Shown here one piece after another: positions 16,021 to 24,736 of a DNA stretch of 46,584 nt (position 1 is the first letter of the stretch; each line of letters opens with the position of its first letter). The stretch is taken from positions 1 to 46,584 of the forward strand of contig JAFRJG010000003.1 of assembly GCA_017432365.1 (NCBI GenBank), read 5' to 3'. Under the pieces are notes generated by a model that saw only the letters and a program-made list of their open reading frames with translations, had not been told where the DNA came from and did not search any database. Source of the stretch: Candidatus Saccharimonadota bacterium (GTDB lineage Bacteria > Patescibacteriota > Saccharimonadia > Saccharimonadales > Saccharimonadaceae). A program made the translations under genes and the position numbers.

Positions 16021-17205
16021 ATGAACCGAGTTCCCTTAGCGGAGAGAATGAGACCGCAGAAGCTAGAAGATGTCGTTGGACAAGACGAGATTATTGGCGA
16101 CGGGAAAATCTTAACTGAGATTTTACGGAAAGGTGAGCCAGTTAACTTGATTTTTTGGGGACCGCCAGGGACGGGAAAAACGACGATGGCGAAGATTTTA
16201 GCTAAAGAATATCAAGCAGATTTTATTGAGATTTCTGCCGTAACGAGCGGGAAGAAAGATATTGAGGCGGTTGTTGAGCGGGCGAAAGTGAACTGGAATC
16301 TAAAAACGCGGACGGTGCTGTTTGTAGATGAAATTCATCGGTTTAATAAGGCGCAACAAGACGCGTTTTTACCGCATGTGGAGAGCGGACTGATTATTTT
16401 AATCGGAGCGACGACGGAGAATCCGAGTTTTGAAGTTATCTCGCCGTTATTGTCGCGAAGCCGCGTGGTCGTCGTTTCGCCGCTGTCTAAGGACGGGATT
16501 ATTAAGGTACTCAAGCGGGCGGCGGAGACGGAGGGGGTGCTTGAGAAGATTGACGAGGAGGCGTTTGATTATCTCGCGGAGTTGTCGGGAGGGGACGCGA
16601 GGAGTGCGCTCGGCGACCTTGAGCTTGCGTTGTCGCTCGCAAAGGAGCGGGTCGATGTTGAGACCGTGAAGACGGCAGCAGGCAAGAAGGTGCCGGGATA
16701 CGATAAAAAAGGCGATGCCCATTACGACAACATTTCCGCGTTTATCAAGTCGATGCGCGGGAGCGATGTCGACGCGGCGCTTTATTATCTTGCACGGATG
16801 GTCGAAGCGGGAGAGGACCCGAAGTTTATTGCGAGGAGGATGGTGATTTTTGCGAGTGAGGATATTGGGCTTGCGGGAAACGGGGCGCTTTCGCTCGCGA
16901 CGGCGTGCTTCCAGGCGGTCGAGCGAGTCGGGATGCCGGAGTCGGGTTTGATTTTAGCACATACGACAGTTGCGTTGGCGAAATCGGCAAAGAGCCGGGC
17001 GACAACGGATGCTTGGTATAAGGCGCAAGATTTAGCGCGAAAGAGTATGGGACTTCCGGTGCCGACGTGGCTCCGGAACGCGCCGACGAAGTTGATGAAG
17101 GAGCTCGGCTATGGCAAAGGTCAGAAATGGGAAGCAGGATTCCATCTCGATAAGAATTATTTGCCGGATGAAATTGCGAGAGAGCGACTGTTCGGCGCGG
17201 ACTAA
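16021..17205 (+). CDS. rarA: Replication-associated recombination protein A
   Basis: A 394-aa AAA+ ATPase of the RarA/MgsA/WRNIP1 family, which acts at stalled replication forks and is related to clamp-loader subunits. The N-terminus RPQKLEDVVGQDEI, Walker A GPPGTGKTT, Walker B LFVDEIHRF, sensor region GATTENPSF and arginine-finger region LLSRSRVV are all visible, followed by the tetramerisation region (ARMVEAGEDPKFIARRMVIFASEDIGLA). Length is slightly short of the E. coli protein. The start has TATAAT at 16002-16007 and no ribosome binding site at proper distance, suggesting a very short leader. It diverges from the giant surface-protein gene. Confidence 0.95.
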   Translation: MNRVPLAERMRPQKLEDVVGQDEIIGDGKILTEILRKGEPVNLIFWGPPGTGKTTMAKILAKEYQADFIEISAVTSGKKDIEAVVERAKVNWNLKTRTVLFVDEIHRFNKAQQDAFLPHVESGLIILIGATTENPSFEVISPLLSRSRVVVVSPLSKDGIIKVLKRAAETEGVLEKIDEEAFDYLAELSGGDARSALGDLELALSLAKERVDVETVKTAAGKKVPGYDKKGDAHYDNISAFIKSMRGSDVDAALYYLARMVEAGEDPKFIARRMVIFASEDIGLAGNGALSLATACFQAVERVGMPESGLILAHTTVALAKSAKSRATTDAWYKAQDLARKSMGLPVPTWLRNAPTKLMKELGYGKGQKWEAGFHLDKNYLPDEIARERLFGAD

Positions 17206-17224
17206 AGACGGTATAATGAATAAG

Positions 17225-18373
17225 ATGTTTATGATTATTTTAGTGAGAAGTTTGGTGATTTTCGGGGAGTTTTTGCTTGTTTTGGTTTGTCGGAAGATGG
17301 TGCGGAAAGAGGCGGGAAAGACAATGTATTCGTATCGGATTATGTCGATTATCGGGGTGATGATTTTTCTGGCGGTGAACATGGCTTCGGGAGCAATACG
17401 GTTGTGGAACTTTATCCGATATTCAGAGTATGCGAGTCATGATTTGTTGTATGATATTGTGTCTAACATTTCTACCGCTTTCACGGGGGTGTTTTATTTG
17501 GCGTTTATCCCGGTGGTATTGTTTGGCGGGTTTTTGTTGGTGGCGAACGTAGTGCTGTTCGCGAAGGAGGGCGGGGGTTGGCGCAATACGCTCGGGATTT
17601 TAGCAGGAGTGGGATTGATTGTGGGGTCGTTCGGGGTGGTAAATTTGTATAATATGCTCGATTTTGTGTTTGATGTTCATTCATACGCCGGGTTTTGTTT
17701 GTCGCTCGGAATCGAAAACGTATTTACGGTGTTGTTGGTGTATTTCCAGTGTTTGATGGGGGCAACGATTTTTGTGAGCGTGAAGAGCATGCGACACAAG
17801 CCCGTCAGGGAGCCGGAGTATGTTGTTGTGCTTGGGTGTTATGTGCGACCGGACGGGACGCCGGGCGGGGTACTCCGGAAGCGAGTTGAGGCGGCGCTCA
17901 AGTTTGTGCGGGAGCAGAAACAGCGGAAGAAGCCAGTGCCGACGCTCGTGTTGTCGGGTGGGAAAGGCGGTGACGAGCCGGTGACAGAGGCGGAGGCGAT
18001 GCGGCGGTTTCTTGAGGCGCGGCGATATATGGGGAGGGTGTTGATTGAGGACAAGTCAAAGACAACGCGAGAGAACTTCCGGTTTTCTAAAGAGGTGATT
18101 CGGGCAGACCGAGGGATGTGGAAGGAGCGAGTGGCGTTTGCGACGACGGATTTCCACGTGTTTCGGTCGGGGGTGATTATGAGCCAGCTCGGGTTCGAGC
18201 ATCCGGAGGGGATTGCGGCGAAGTCGCCGTGGTATTTTTATTATAATGCGCTCATACGGGAGTTTATCGCGAATATTCAGGCGGAGTGGAGGCTACATTT
18301 GTTGAACTTGAGCGTGGTTGTTGGGGTGATGAGTTTGTATGTATGGATTGGGTATGTGTTTGATGTGCTTTAG
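17225..18373 (+). CDS. DUF218 (YdcF/SanA-like) membrane protein
   Basis: A 382-aa protein with several N-terminal membrane segments (roughly five across residues 1-190), then a DUF218 domain: VVLGCYVRPDGTPGGVLRKRVEAAL, VLSGGKGGDEPVTEAEAM, DKSKTTRENFRFS and ATTDFHVFRSGVI, and a last membrane segment. Related proteins affect envelope integrity and vancomycin sensitivity, but the reaction is unknown. A start at 17225 is seven bases after TATAAT (17212-17217), as in leaderless genes; an in-frame ATG at 17216 overlaps the -10 box and would need an earlier promoter. Longer readings into rarA are unlikely. Confidence 0.85.
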   Translation: MFMIILVRSLVIFGEFLLVLVCRKMVRKEAGKTMYSYRIMSIIGVMIFLAVNMASGAIRLWNFIRYSEYASHDLLYDIVSNISTAFTGVFYLAFIPVVLFGGFLLVANVVLFAKEGGGWRNTLGILAGVGLIVGSFGVVNLYNMLDFVFDVHSYAGFCLSLGIENVFTVLLVYFQCLMGATIFVSVKSMRHKPVREPEYVVVLGCYVRPDGTPGGVLRKRVEAALKFVREQKQRKKPVPTLVLSGGKGGDEPVTEAEAMRRFLEARRYMGRVLIEDKSKTTRENFRFSKEVIRADRGMWKERVAFATTDFHVFRSGVIMSQLGFEHPEGIAAKSPWYFYYNALIREFIANIQAEWRLHLLNLSVVVGVMSLYVWIGYVFDVL

Positions 18374-18479
18374 CGGGGGCGGAGGGCGGGGTTCTCTCGG
18401 GTTTTCTCTGATGGACGACAGATGACTTTAGCGGGCAGATGTATTATAATTTAGAGGTAAAATTAAGCGAGGAAACAGT

Positions 18480-19121
18480 ATGGCTGATTTTAATAAAGTT
18501 TTGGAACCGGGGGATTACGAGAAGGGTAAGCTGAACGTCGTGATTGAGATTCCGACAGGTTCGAATCATAAGATTGAATGGGACAGAGAGCGAGCGTGCT
18601 TTATGCTCGACCGTGTTGAGCCGATGGCGTTTGCGAAGCCGTGTAATTATGGGTTTATTCCTCAGACGCTTGACGAGGACGGAGATGAGCTTGACGCGCT
18701 CGTGATTACCGACCAGCCGCTTACGACCGGAATTTGGCTCAAAACACGGATTTTAGGGGTTTTGAAGTTTGTTGACGGAGGAGAAGTCGACGATAAGATT
18801 ATCGTCGTTCCGGAAGATGACCGAAATAACGGCGACAAGTATCAGACGCTCGAAGATTTACCGAAGCAGTTACTCGACCAGATTACGTTCCATTTTAATC
18901 ACTATAAGGATTTGAAGAAGCCTGGGACGACGGAAGTCAAGGAGATTGCCGACGTAAAAACCGCGAAGCAAGTAATTCGCGATTCGATTGAGCGATATAT
19001 CGAGGCGCATCCGGAAGTAAAAGCGAAGAAAGAAATCAAAGAAGGCGCCGAGCAAGCAAAAAGCGCTATTAAGTCCGGAATCGAAGCCGCGAAGAAAGCG
19101 ATAAAAGAAGCAACAAAATAA
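18480..19121 (+). CDS. ppa: Inorganic pyrophosphatase with Lys/Ala-rich tail
   Basis: A 213-aa family I soluble pyrophosphatase, which hydrolyses PPi to two phosphates and pulls biosynthetic reactions forward. The substrate/metal residues are recognisable in IPTGSNHKIEWD, NYGFIPQTLDEDGDELDALV and KYQTLEDLP; the core ends near residue 165. The remaining 45 residues are an extra amphipathic, Lys/Ala/Glu-rich helix not seen in the usual 170-aa enzyme. TATAAT lies at 18445-18450 and GCGAGGA serves as ribosome binding site, so this mRNA has a leader. A bidirectional terminator separates it from convergent glyS. Confidence 0.94.
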   Translation: MADFNKVLEPGDYEKGKLNVVIEIPTGSNHKIEWDRERACFMLDRVEPMAFAKPCNYGFIPQTLDEDGDELDALVITDQPLTTGIWLKTRILGVLKFVDGGEVDDKIIVVPEDDRNNGDKYQTLEDLPKQLLDQITFHFNHYKDLKKPGTTEVKEIADVKTAKQVIRDSIERYIEAHPEVKAKKEIKEGAEQAKSAIKSGIEAAKKAIKEATK

Positions 19122-19148
19122 AAAATCCCCCTCTTGGGGGATTTTTTT
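19121..19148. terminator. Bidirectional terminator between ppa and glyS
   Basis: AAAAATCCCCC and GGGGGATTTTT form an 11-bp stem with a TCTT loop and T-runs on both strands. It starts on the last base of the ppa stop codon and reaches the glyS stop codon. Confidence 0.85.
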
Positions 19149-20514
19149 ATAGTTCGGAGATTTTGACGCGGACTTGCGAGGCGGTATCGCGGTCGCGAAC
19201 GGTGACGGTGTTGTCTTCGAGCGTGTCGAAGTCGATGACGATGCATTTCGGGGTACCGATTTCGTCTTGTTTTCGGTAACGTTTTCCGATGTTTCCGGAG
19301 TCGTCCCAGGTGACGAAAGTGTATTTTTCTTTGAGCTTAACGTAAACCTCCTGTGCCTTTTTAACGAGGTCGGGCTTGTTTTTCAGGAGCGGGGAGACGC
19401 AGAACTTGTACGGAGCGAGAGCTTCAGGGAGTTTCAGGACGGTTCGAGTTTCGCCGGGTTTCCCTTCGACCGGTTCTTCGGCATACGCGGTCGCGAGAAC
19501 GGCGAGCAGGAGACGTTCGACGCCGACGGACGGTTCGATAACATGAGGAGTGAGAACTTCGTTCGTGGTTTTATCGCGATATTCCATGGACTTGCCGGAT
19601 TCGCGGGAGATGTTTTGAAGGTCGAAATCGGTTCGGTACGCGATTCCCATGAGTTCTTCTTCCCCATTCGGGTAATTGAACATGATGTCGACTGTACGGT
19701 CGGAATAGTGAGCGCGGTCTTCTTTCGCGACTTCTTCGTCGCGGAGGTCGGTTGCTTTTAGACCGACTTTTTCGGTTAAGAAGGTATGGGTTTCTTTCAA
19801 AAGCGTTTCGAACTCGGTCTCCCAAGTTTTCGGGTGGACAAAGTATTCAATTTCCATCTGGGAACATTCGCGGTCGCGGAGAATAAAGTCGCGGGGAGAG
19901 ATTTCGTTACGGAAAGCTTTTCCCACCTGCGCAAGGCCGAAGGGGAGGTCGGGATAGAACGTATCAACGACGTTTTTATAGTTGGTGAAGATTCCCTGGG
20001 CGGTTTCCGGGCGAAGATAGGCAGTCGATTTTTTCACGAGGGCTTTCGAGCTTTCGTCAGACAAGTCATCGGGGAGGACGGCGCCAACATGAGTCGAGAA
20101 CATCATATTGAACTTTCGGATTTCACCCCAGTTTTCTTTTCCGCAAGTCGGGCATTTAACATGGAGCGCGAGGAACTCGTCAGTCGAGACGGATTCGGAA
20201 AGACCGTCGGCGAGTTTGTCGGCACGGAAACGACCATGACATTCTTTACACTCGACGAGAGGGTCAGCAAAGGTGTCGACGTGCCCGGAGGCGACCCAGG
20301 TTCGAGGGTTCATCAGAATCGCCGCGTCAACGCCGAAAATATTGTCGCGTTTCTCGACCCAGAAGTTCCACCAGAGATCCGTGAGATTCTTTTTGAGCAT
20401 GACGCCGAGAGGTCCGAAGTCCCAAGTTCCGGCGAATCCGCCATAAACATCAGAGCCGGGAAAAATAAAACCACGGCGTTTACAAAGACTAACGAGATTA
20501 TCCATTTTTGACAT
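19147..20514 (-). CDS. glyS: Glycyl-tRNA synthetase, dimeric class II type
   Basis: A 455-aa enzyme of the single-chain alpha2 type (glyQS), charging tRNA-Gly. The N-terminus KRRGFIFPGSDVYGGFAGTWDFGPLG and the motif-2 region (VGKAFRNEISPRDFILRDREC) are typical; a Cys4 zinc knuckle (CKECHGRF ... CPTCGKENW) is inserted after motif 1, and motif 3 follows at VIEPSVGVERLLL. The C-terminal anticodon-binding domain is complete. TATAAT at 20521-20526 ends six bases before the ATG, with no ribosome binding site, so the mRNA is probably leaderless. Confidence 0.96.
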   Translation of the reverse strand: MSKMDNLVSLCKRRGFIFPGSDVYGGFAGTWDFGPLGVMLKKNLTDLWWNFWVEKRDNIFGVDAAILMNPRTWVASGHVDTFADPLVECKECHGRFRADKLADGLSESVSTDEFLALHVKCPTCGKENWGEIRKFNMMFSTHVGAVLPDDLSDESSKALVKKSTAYLRPETAQGIFTNYKNVVDTFYPDLPFGLAQVGKAFRNEISPRDFILRDRECSQMEIEYFVHPKTWETEFETLLKETHTFLTEKVGLKATDLRDEEVAKEDRAHYSDRTVDIMFNYPNGEEELMGIAYRTDFDLQNISRESGKSMEYRDKTTNEVLTPHVIEPSVGVERLLLAVLATAYAEEPVEGKPGETRTVLKLPEALAPYKFCVSPLLKNKPDLVKKAQEVYVKLKEKYTFVTWDDSGNIGKRYRKQDEIGTPKCIVIDFDTLEDNTVTVRDRDTASQVRVKISEL

Positions 20515-20528
20515 ATCTATATTATACC

Positions 20529-21200
20529 TTAATTTACGGATTTCGCGATATAGAGGAGGGTCGGGAGTTTTTTCTCGACGTCCTTAACCTTGGCGGCGGT
20601 TTTTAAGTCGGAGGCGAGCATCAGACGCATGAGCTTGATTTCGGGGGCGCCGACGTTACCGCCGAGCTGAGGACGCAACGCGGATTCGGTTAAATCCCAG
20701 ACATAAGTCTCGTATGGGTCGAGTTTATTCCCGGCGGTGTCTTTGATTAAGTTGACTTGTTCCCCGTTGGTCTTGGCAAAGTTAAACCAGAACCAAGTTT
20801 CGACGAGTTCGGAGGAGGCTTTGTCGTTGAGCGCCTGGAGAATCTGTTGTAAGAGATTAAAGTATTCCGGACCGGTCGAGTTTTCGGCACGGGAACTGAT
20901 TTTTTTCATGATGGTCGAAGCGAGTTCGAGGCGCTCGAGGTCATAAACGATATTTGAGTAAGCTTCGAGCATTTTCGCAGAGGTCAAGATACAGAGTTTA
21001 TTGTTGAGGCTTTCATGGAGAGTAATTTCGGAGAGGCAGAAAAGTTCAACGGCGCCGGCGAGCTTCGATTTTTCCTTCCGGACACCCTTAGCGATAGCGG
21101 CGACGACGCCCTGTTCGGTCAGGAAGTTGATAATACGGTCGGCTTCACCGAAATTGGTTCGGCGAAGGACGAGCGCCTTAGTTCGTATATCGTTTGACAT
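20529..21200 (-). CDS. recO: DNA repair protein RecO
   Basis: A 223-aa RecO, which with RecR loads RecA onto SSB-coated DNA. The N-terminal OB-fold is clear (RTKALVLRRTNFGEADRIINFLTEQGVVAAIAKGVRK), followed by a helical region. The C-terminal zinc-binding cysteines of many RecOs are missing, as in some other lineages. The 5' end overlaps the receiver gene by about 23 bases. I place the start at ATG 21200; a TTG at 21209 is also possible but too close to the GGAGG at about 21213-21217. Confidence 0.85.
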   Translation of the reverse strand: MSNDIRTKALVLRRTNFGEADRIINFLTEQGVVAAIAKGVRKEKSKLAGAVELFCLSEITLHESLNNKLCILTSAKMLEAYSNIVYDLERLELASTIMKKISSRAENSTGPEYFNLLQQILQALNDKASSELVETWFWFNFAKTNGEQVNLIKDTAGNKLDPYETYVWDLTESALRPQLGGNVGAPEIKLMRLMLASDLKTAAKVKDVEKKLPTLLYIAKSVN

Positions 21201-21624
21201 AATAGACAATGTCCTCCGGTTTCATCTTCTCTTTATTTAATATACCTTTTACGCCGTAAAGTTTCAAATCGAAGTCAGCGAGGTCGAGGCTCGTCAGGAG
21301 AATGACGGGGATTTTCGCGGTATCGGGGTATGATACGAGTTCGTTGAGGAAAGTAAAACCGTCGGGACCGGGGAGGAGAATATCGAGAAAAATCAGGTCG
21401 GGAAGAGGGTCGCCGAGGTTATTGATGGCGTCGAGGGCGTTTTTATAGGTTTTAACTTCGAGGGATTTTGACGAGTTTTTCGAGGATTTCGGGACGGGTT
21501 TTTTAACAGAGAGCGGCCCCTGAGGGGTTTCGGGGATTTCATACGCGCTACAAATAGCGGTCTTAACGCAGTCAGCAAAGAGTTCGTCGTCGTCGATAAT
21601 AAAGATTTTCAGGGGAGCGGTCAT
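21178..21624 (-). CDS. Stand-alone response-regulator receiver
   Basis: A 148-aa receiver domain without an output domain. The acidic pocket (IIDDDELF), the phospho-acceptor Asp in LIFLDILLPGPDGF, the Thr in VILLTS and the Lys in GILNKEKM are present. Between the first helix and second strand there is an unusual insert of about 20 residues rich in Ser, Lys and Pro (KKPVPKSSKNSSKS). It overlaps the kinase stop by ATGA, so the two form a two-component pair. With no DNA-binding domain the output must be by protein interaction. Confidence 0.88.
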   Translation of the reverse strand: MTAPLKIFIIDDDELFADCVKTAICSAYEIPETPQGPLSVKKPVPKSSKNSSKSLEVKTYKNALDAINNLGDPLPDLIFLDILLPGPDGFTFLNELVSYPDTAKIPVILLTSLDLADFDLKLYGVKGILNKEKMKPEDIVYYVKRYTN

Positions 21625-22307
21625 GAGAACAAGCTCGCTTGATTAGAAACGGGGAGTTCCACGAAAAAGCTCGTTCCGTCAGTATGACGCACGGCACCGA
21701 CGTTTGCGTGCATGAAACGGGCGAACTTAGTCGCGATATAAAGTCCGAGACCAGAGGAGTCAGGGCGGAAGGAAATATCGACGGGGGCATCGAGGCGGTC
21801 GTGATTCAGACGGTCAAAGACGTCCGAGGAGAGGGCGGGACCAAAATCGCGGACGGTGATTTTTACCTTATCCTTAGCATCGTTGACAAGCAGGCGAGAT
21901 GTCGATTCGGCGGAAGAATAACGGACGGCGTTCGCGCAGAAGTTATAAATGACGGAGCGTAAGAGGTCGCGATTGGCAACGACAAGGCGAGAACGATTCG
22001 TATAGCGGACGTCAAGGTCACGAGAGTTAAAGCGGAAGAGATATTTCAGCTCCGCTTCAACTTCGTCACAGACACTCCGGACGGCGACCGGTTCGAGCGC
22101 AAATAAGCCGTCCTCGAGGCGGGCGATTTTCGAGAGGTCGGAGACTTGTTTTAGGGCGCGTTCGGAGACAGAGACGAGTTTTTCTTGATAATTTTCGACT
22201 TGGCGCGGGTCGGCGGGGTCGAGCGAGAGGGCAAGCTGACGCATGAGCGAGAGCGGCGCCTTTAGTTCGTGGGCTGCGACAAAAATACCGTTTACCTCCA
22301 GAGACAT
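21621..22307 (-). CDS. Soluble sensor histidine kinase
   Basis: A 228-aa kinase with no membrane segment or sensory domain, only the catalytic core. The H-box is FVAAHELKAPLSLM near the N-terminus; the N-box (VIYNFCANAVRYSS), D-box (VRDFGPAL) and G-box (SSGLGLYIA) follow in the HATPase domain. It should phosphorylate the receiver encoded downstream. I chose ATG 22307 because TACAAT (22314-22319) ends six bases upstream; a longer reading to 22370 would run through the preceding terminator hairpin. Confidence 0.88.
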   Translation of the reverse strand: MSLEVNGIFVAAHELKAPLSLMRQLALSLDPADPRQVENYQEKLVSVSERALKQVSDLSKIARLEDGLFALEPVAVRSVCDEVEAELKYLFRFNSRDLDVRYTNRSRLVVANRDLLRSVIYNFCANAVRYSSAESTSRLLVNDAKDKVKITVRDFGPALSSDVFDRLNHDRLDAPVDISFRPDSSGLGLYIATKFARFMHANVGAVRHTDGTSFFVELPVSNQASLFS

Positions 22308-22323
22308 GAGAGTATTGTAACAT

Positions 22324-22349
22324 AAAAGTCCCCCGGCGAGAACCGGGGG
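22324..22349 (-). terminator. Terminator of the HD-protein gene
   Basis: CCCCCGG and CCGGGGG form a 7-bp GC stem with a 6-base loop, followed on the minus strand by ACTTTTATG. It lies between the HD gene stop (22363) and the kinase promoter. Confidence 0.8.
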
Positions 22350-22362
22350 AGAGAAAGGAGGA

Positions 22363-22989
22363 TTATTCATCGAAGCTAAGTTCGATGTGATGAAAGGTCG
22401 CTAAGGTTAGGTACTGAACCCGGAGGTTAGTGCGAATGATATGGAGAGCGTCGGACAGCTCGGGCCATTTATCTTTCGCACGTTTCAGAACCGGCATCAA
22501 GAGTTCATGGGTTTCGTGAACGTTTTTCACGATACGTTCCTCATCAACCACGCCTTCCATGGTCGAGAGGTTCATATAGCGGTCGATACCTTTACAGATT
22601 AACGCTTCGCGGCATTCGAGGAGTTCGTTGAAATAACGACGCTTCGTCTCGAGCTTTTCCTCTCCAGGGTACGGAGCGATGGTCATGTGACGGACGCCAC
22701 GACGGACCACTTCGTTGACGGGGAGCGCCGAGAGCGGAATCCCGCAGTCTTCACAAACGTCGTGAAGTAAAATCGTCGCAATCATGTCGTCGGTGATGCC
22801 ATGAAGCGCGGCGGCGTAGCACGCCATGAATAACGGGTGAATAATATATGGTTGACCGTCGTCGCGAAACTGTCCGAGATGTTTTTCGCGGGCATAGCCG
22901 AGGGCTTTTTCGCTTTCTTTGAACTTGGCGCCCTTGAGATAGCCGCGGAGAAACGTGAACATTTTTTCTTCGTTATACTTATAAACCAT
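22363..22989 (-). CDS. HD-domain protein like RelA/SpoT hydrolases (MESH1-like)
   Basis: A 208-aa protein resembling the ppGpp-hydrolase domain of RelA/SpoT and the stand-alone small alarmone hydrolases. The segment AREKHLGQFRDDGQPYIIHP, the metal-binding LLHDVCEDCGIPL and a later KGIDRYMNLSTM match the family pattern. There is no synthetase, TGS or ACT domain. If active it would remove (p)ppGpp or a related nucleotide. It has its own strong promoter and an AAGGAGGGG ribosome binding site, unlike the leaderless neighbours, and its own terminator, so it is monocistronic. Confidence 0.8.
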   Translation of the reverse strand: MVYKYNEEKMFTFLRGYLKGAKFKESEKALGYAREKHLGQFRDDGQPYIIHPLFMACYAAALHGITDDMIATILLHDVCEDCGIPLSALPVNEVVRRGVRHMTIAPYPGEEKLETKRRYFNELLECREALICKGIDRYMNLSTMEGVVDEERIVKNVHETHELLMPVLKRAKDKWPELSDALHIIRTNLRVQYLTLATFHHIELSFDE

Positions 22990-23055
22990 AGAATCCCCTC
23001 CTTTTAGAAAAGAGCCAACGGGTAAGCATAAAACGAATTGTTTACGAGTTGATTC

Positions 23056-23084
23056 ATTTTACAGCGTTTTCAAAAAGATGTCAA
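23056..23084 (-). promoter_or_regulatory. Promoter of the HD-protein gene
   Basis: On the minus strand TTGACA (23079-23084) and TAAAAT (23056-23061) are separated by 17 bp. The leader is about 60 nt and ends in an AAGGAGGGG ribosome binding site. The -35 box directly abuts the clpP terminator. Confidence 0.8.
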
Positions 23085-23086
23085 AA

Positions 23087-23108
23087 GTCTCGCGCCGAAA
23101 CGCGAGAC
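23087..23108 (-). terminator. Terminator of the clpC-clpP operon
   Basis: GTCTCGCG and CGCGAGAC form a perfect 8-bp stem with a 6-base loop, followed on the minus strand by TTTTGAC. It lies 22 bases after the clpP stop. Confidence 0.75.
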
Positions 23109-23129
23109 AAGAGAGGAAAAACGTGTGAG

Positions 23130-23744
23130 TTATTTGATGATTTTGTCGATGATGCCGTAAGCGAGGGCGTCCTCGGCGGACATCCAGTTGTCGCGATCCA
23201 TGTCCTTTTCGACTTGTTTCAGGTCTTTTCCGGTGTTTTTCGCGAAGATTTCGGCGAGGCGCTGTTTCAAGAAGATACCTTCTTTGAGCATGATTTCCTG
23301 GTCGGTGATTTTTCCTTCGGTTCCGGAGGAAGGTTGATGAATCATAATACGAGAGTTTTCGAGGCAGTAGCGATGACCCTTGGCGCCGGAGCTTAATAAC
23401 ATGGCGCCCATCGAAGCTTGGAGACCGATACCGATGGTTTCGACGTCGGGTTCAACATAGTTCATAGTGTCGATAATGGCGAGACCGTCATAAACGGAGC
23501 CGCCAGGGGAGTTGATGTAGAGTTTAATCGGTTTTTTCGGGTCTTCATGAGCGAGAAAGAGGAGCTGGGCGACGACGAGGTTCGCGGTATGGCTGTTGAC
23601 GTCTTCGCCGAGGAAGACGATACGGTCGTTTAAGAGGCGCGAGTAGATGTCGTAGGCGCGCTCACCACGAGAAGTTTCCTCAACAACGGTCGGGACGAGA
23701 TAATCGTGGAGGGGGTTAAGGTTGGAGAAGTTTCGAGAGGGCAT
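23130..23744 (-). CDS. clpP: ATP-dependent Clp protease, proteolytic subunit
   Basis: A 204-aa ClpP serine peptidase that forms the tetradecameric chamber fed by Clp ATPases. The catalytic Ser is in [11 protein letters not shown] (S111), the His in IMIHQPSSG (H136), and the Asp in the [10 protein letters not shown] segment near 181-185. Length is normal. It is preceded by AAAGGA as ribosome binding site and follows the HExxH membrane-protein gene by 11 bases, in the operon that starts with clpC, the likely partner ATPase. Confidence 0.96.
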   Translation of the reverse strand: MPSRNFSNLNPLHDYLVPTVVEETSRGERAYDIYSRLLNDRIVFLGEDVNSHTANLVVAQLLFLAHEDPKKPIKLYINSPGGSVYDGLAIIDTMNYVEPDVETIGIGLQASMGAMLLSSGAKGHRYCLENSRIMIHQPSSGTEGKITDQEIMLKEGIFLKQRLAEIFAKNTGKDLKQVEKDMDRDNWMSAEDALAYGIIDKIIK

Positions 23745-23755
23745 AAGTTCCTTTC

Positions 23756-24736
23756 TTATTCTTTAATTGATTCGGTTTTACCGTTAGAGTTAGCGAGATT
23801 TTGAAGAAGGTCGAGGTTCAAGATATTGGAGTTATATTCGTCAACCTTTTGGTTGTAAACGTCTATCAGGGCGGACAGGTCGGAATATGTAGAGTCAAGA
23901 GAGGCTTGAGTTGCGACGAGTTCGGCGCGGCGGGAGTTAAACGCGGCTTGGGACGAGAAACAGCCGACGGTTGCAGCGCAAGAGTTAAACTCGGCAACTT
24001 CCGTACCGAAGGTAGCGGAGGCGGATTCATAGGCAGCGGTTTTCGCTTCGATGTCGGATTTTAAGGTTTCCATTTCGGCGCCGAGGGCAGCGATGCGGTC
24101 GCTGTAAGTGTTAAACGGAGTGATATAAGTGTCGTAAAACGCGACGATTTTATCTTGGTCGGAGAAAATCTCGGCGTAATGGCTTTCGAGTTCGGCGGGG
24201 AGGGTTTTAATCTGGGTACCGATACGGACGTAAAGTTCGTCGAGACGTTCAGATTCATCATAAGTTTCGAGGGTTTTATCGAGGGCGGTTTTATGTTCGG
24301 CGTAAACCGACTCGAGGAGGGGAACGAGGCGGTTTTTATCAATTCCCGAGAGGCGCGCCCAGACAGCGTGGAGCAGTTCATGAGCAGTCGTTGACTCGCG
24401 AATACCGGCAAGCTCGGCGGAGTCGATATTATAGACGTAAATTGTGTCGAGGTAATAACAGCCATAGACGGCAATTCCGGGGTCGGAAGAGTTACAGTCG
24501 CGGTTAAAATCGTCGCGCGAGTCGAGGAGAGGTGTCGAAGCGTTAAAAATGCGAGTTCCCTTCTCGGTCAGGTCGAGAGCGTCGCGCAATTCTGCCATTT
24601 CGGTCGAGGGGACATAACTGCGTGCCTTAAAATAGTCAGCGAGGTCAACGCGATGGCGATAAAGGACGAACCCGAGGACGGCACAAAGAGCGCAGATAAA
24701 GAGCGAGAGGACGAGGCGCTTGAGGGATTTAAGCAT
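23756..24736 (-). CDS. Membrane-anchored HExxH (putative metalloprotease) protein
   Basis: A 326-aa protein with an N-terminal membrane segment (about 8-27) and an outer domain carrying the zinc-protease motif HELLH (H119, E120, H123) in the context [12 protein letters not shown]. The rest (about 150-310) is helical and probably coiled coil. A conserved-looking Cys pair near 81 and 93 precedes the motif, and another pair (SCAATVGC) lies at about 254-261. It overlaps the clpC stop by eight bases and is followed by clpP, so it belongs to that stress operon. No named peptidase family is assigned; the third zinc ligand is probably one of the glutamates after the motif. Confidence 0.75.
   Translation of the reverse strand: MLKSLKRLVLSLFICALCAVLGFVLYRHRVDLADYFKARSYVPSTEMAELRDALDLTEKGTRIFNASTPLLDSRDDFNRDCNSSDPGIAVYGCYYLDTIYVYNIDSAELAGIRESTTAHELLHAVWARLSGIDKNRLVPLLESVYAEHKTALDKTLETYDESERLDELYVRIGTQIKTLPAELESHYAEIFSDQDKIVAFYDTYITPFNTYSDRIAALGAEMETLKSDIEAKTAAYESASATFGTEVAEFNSCAATVGCFSSQAAFNSRRAELVATQASLDSTYSDLSALIDVYNQKVDEYNSNILNLDLLQNLANSNGKTESIKE

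Noticed and set aside
1534-22370. TGA read as an amino acid (genetic code 25)
   Set aside because: TGA ends the YcaO gene, the peptide gene and the kinase, and conserved domains finish properly there.
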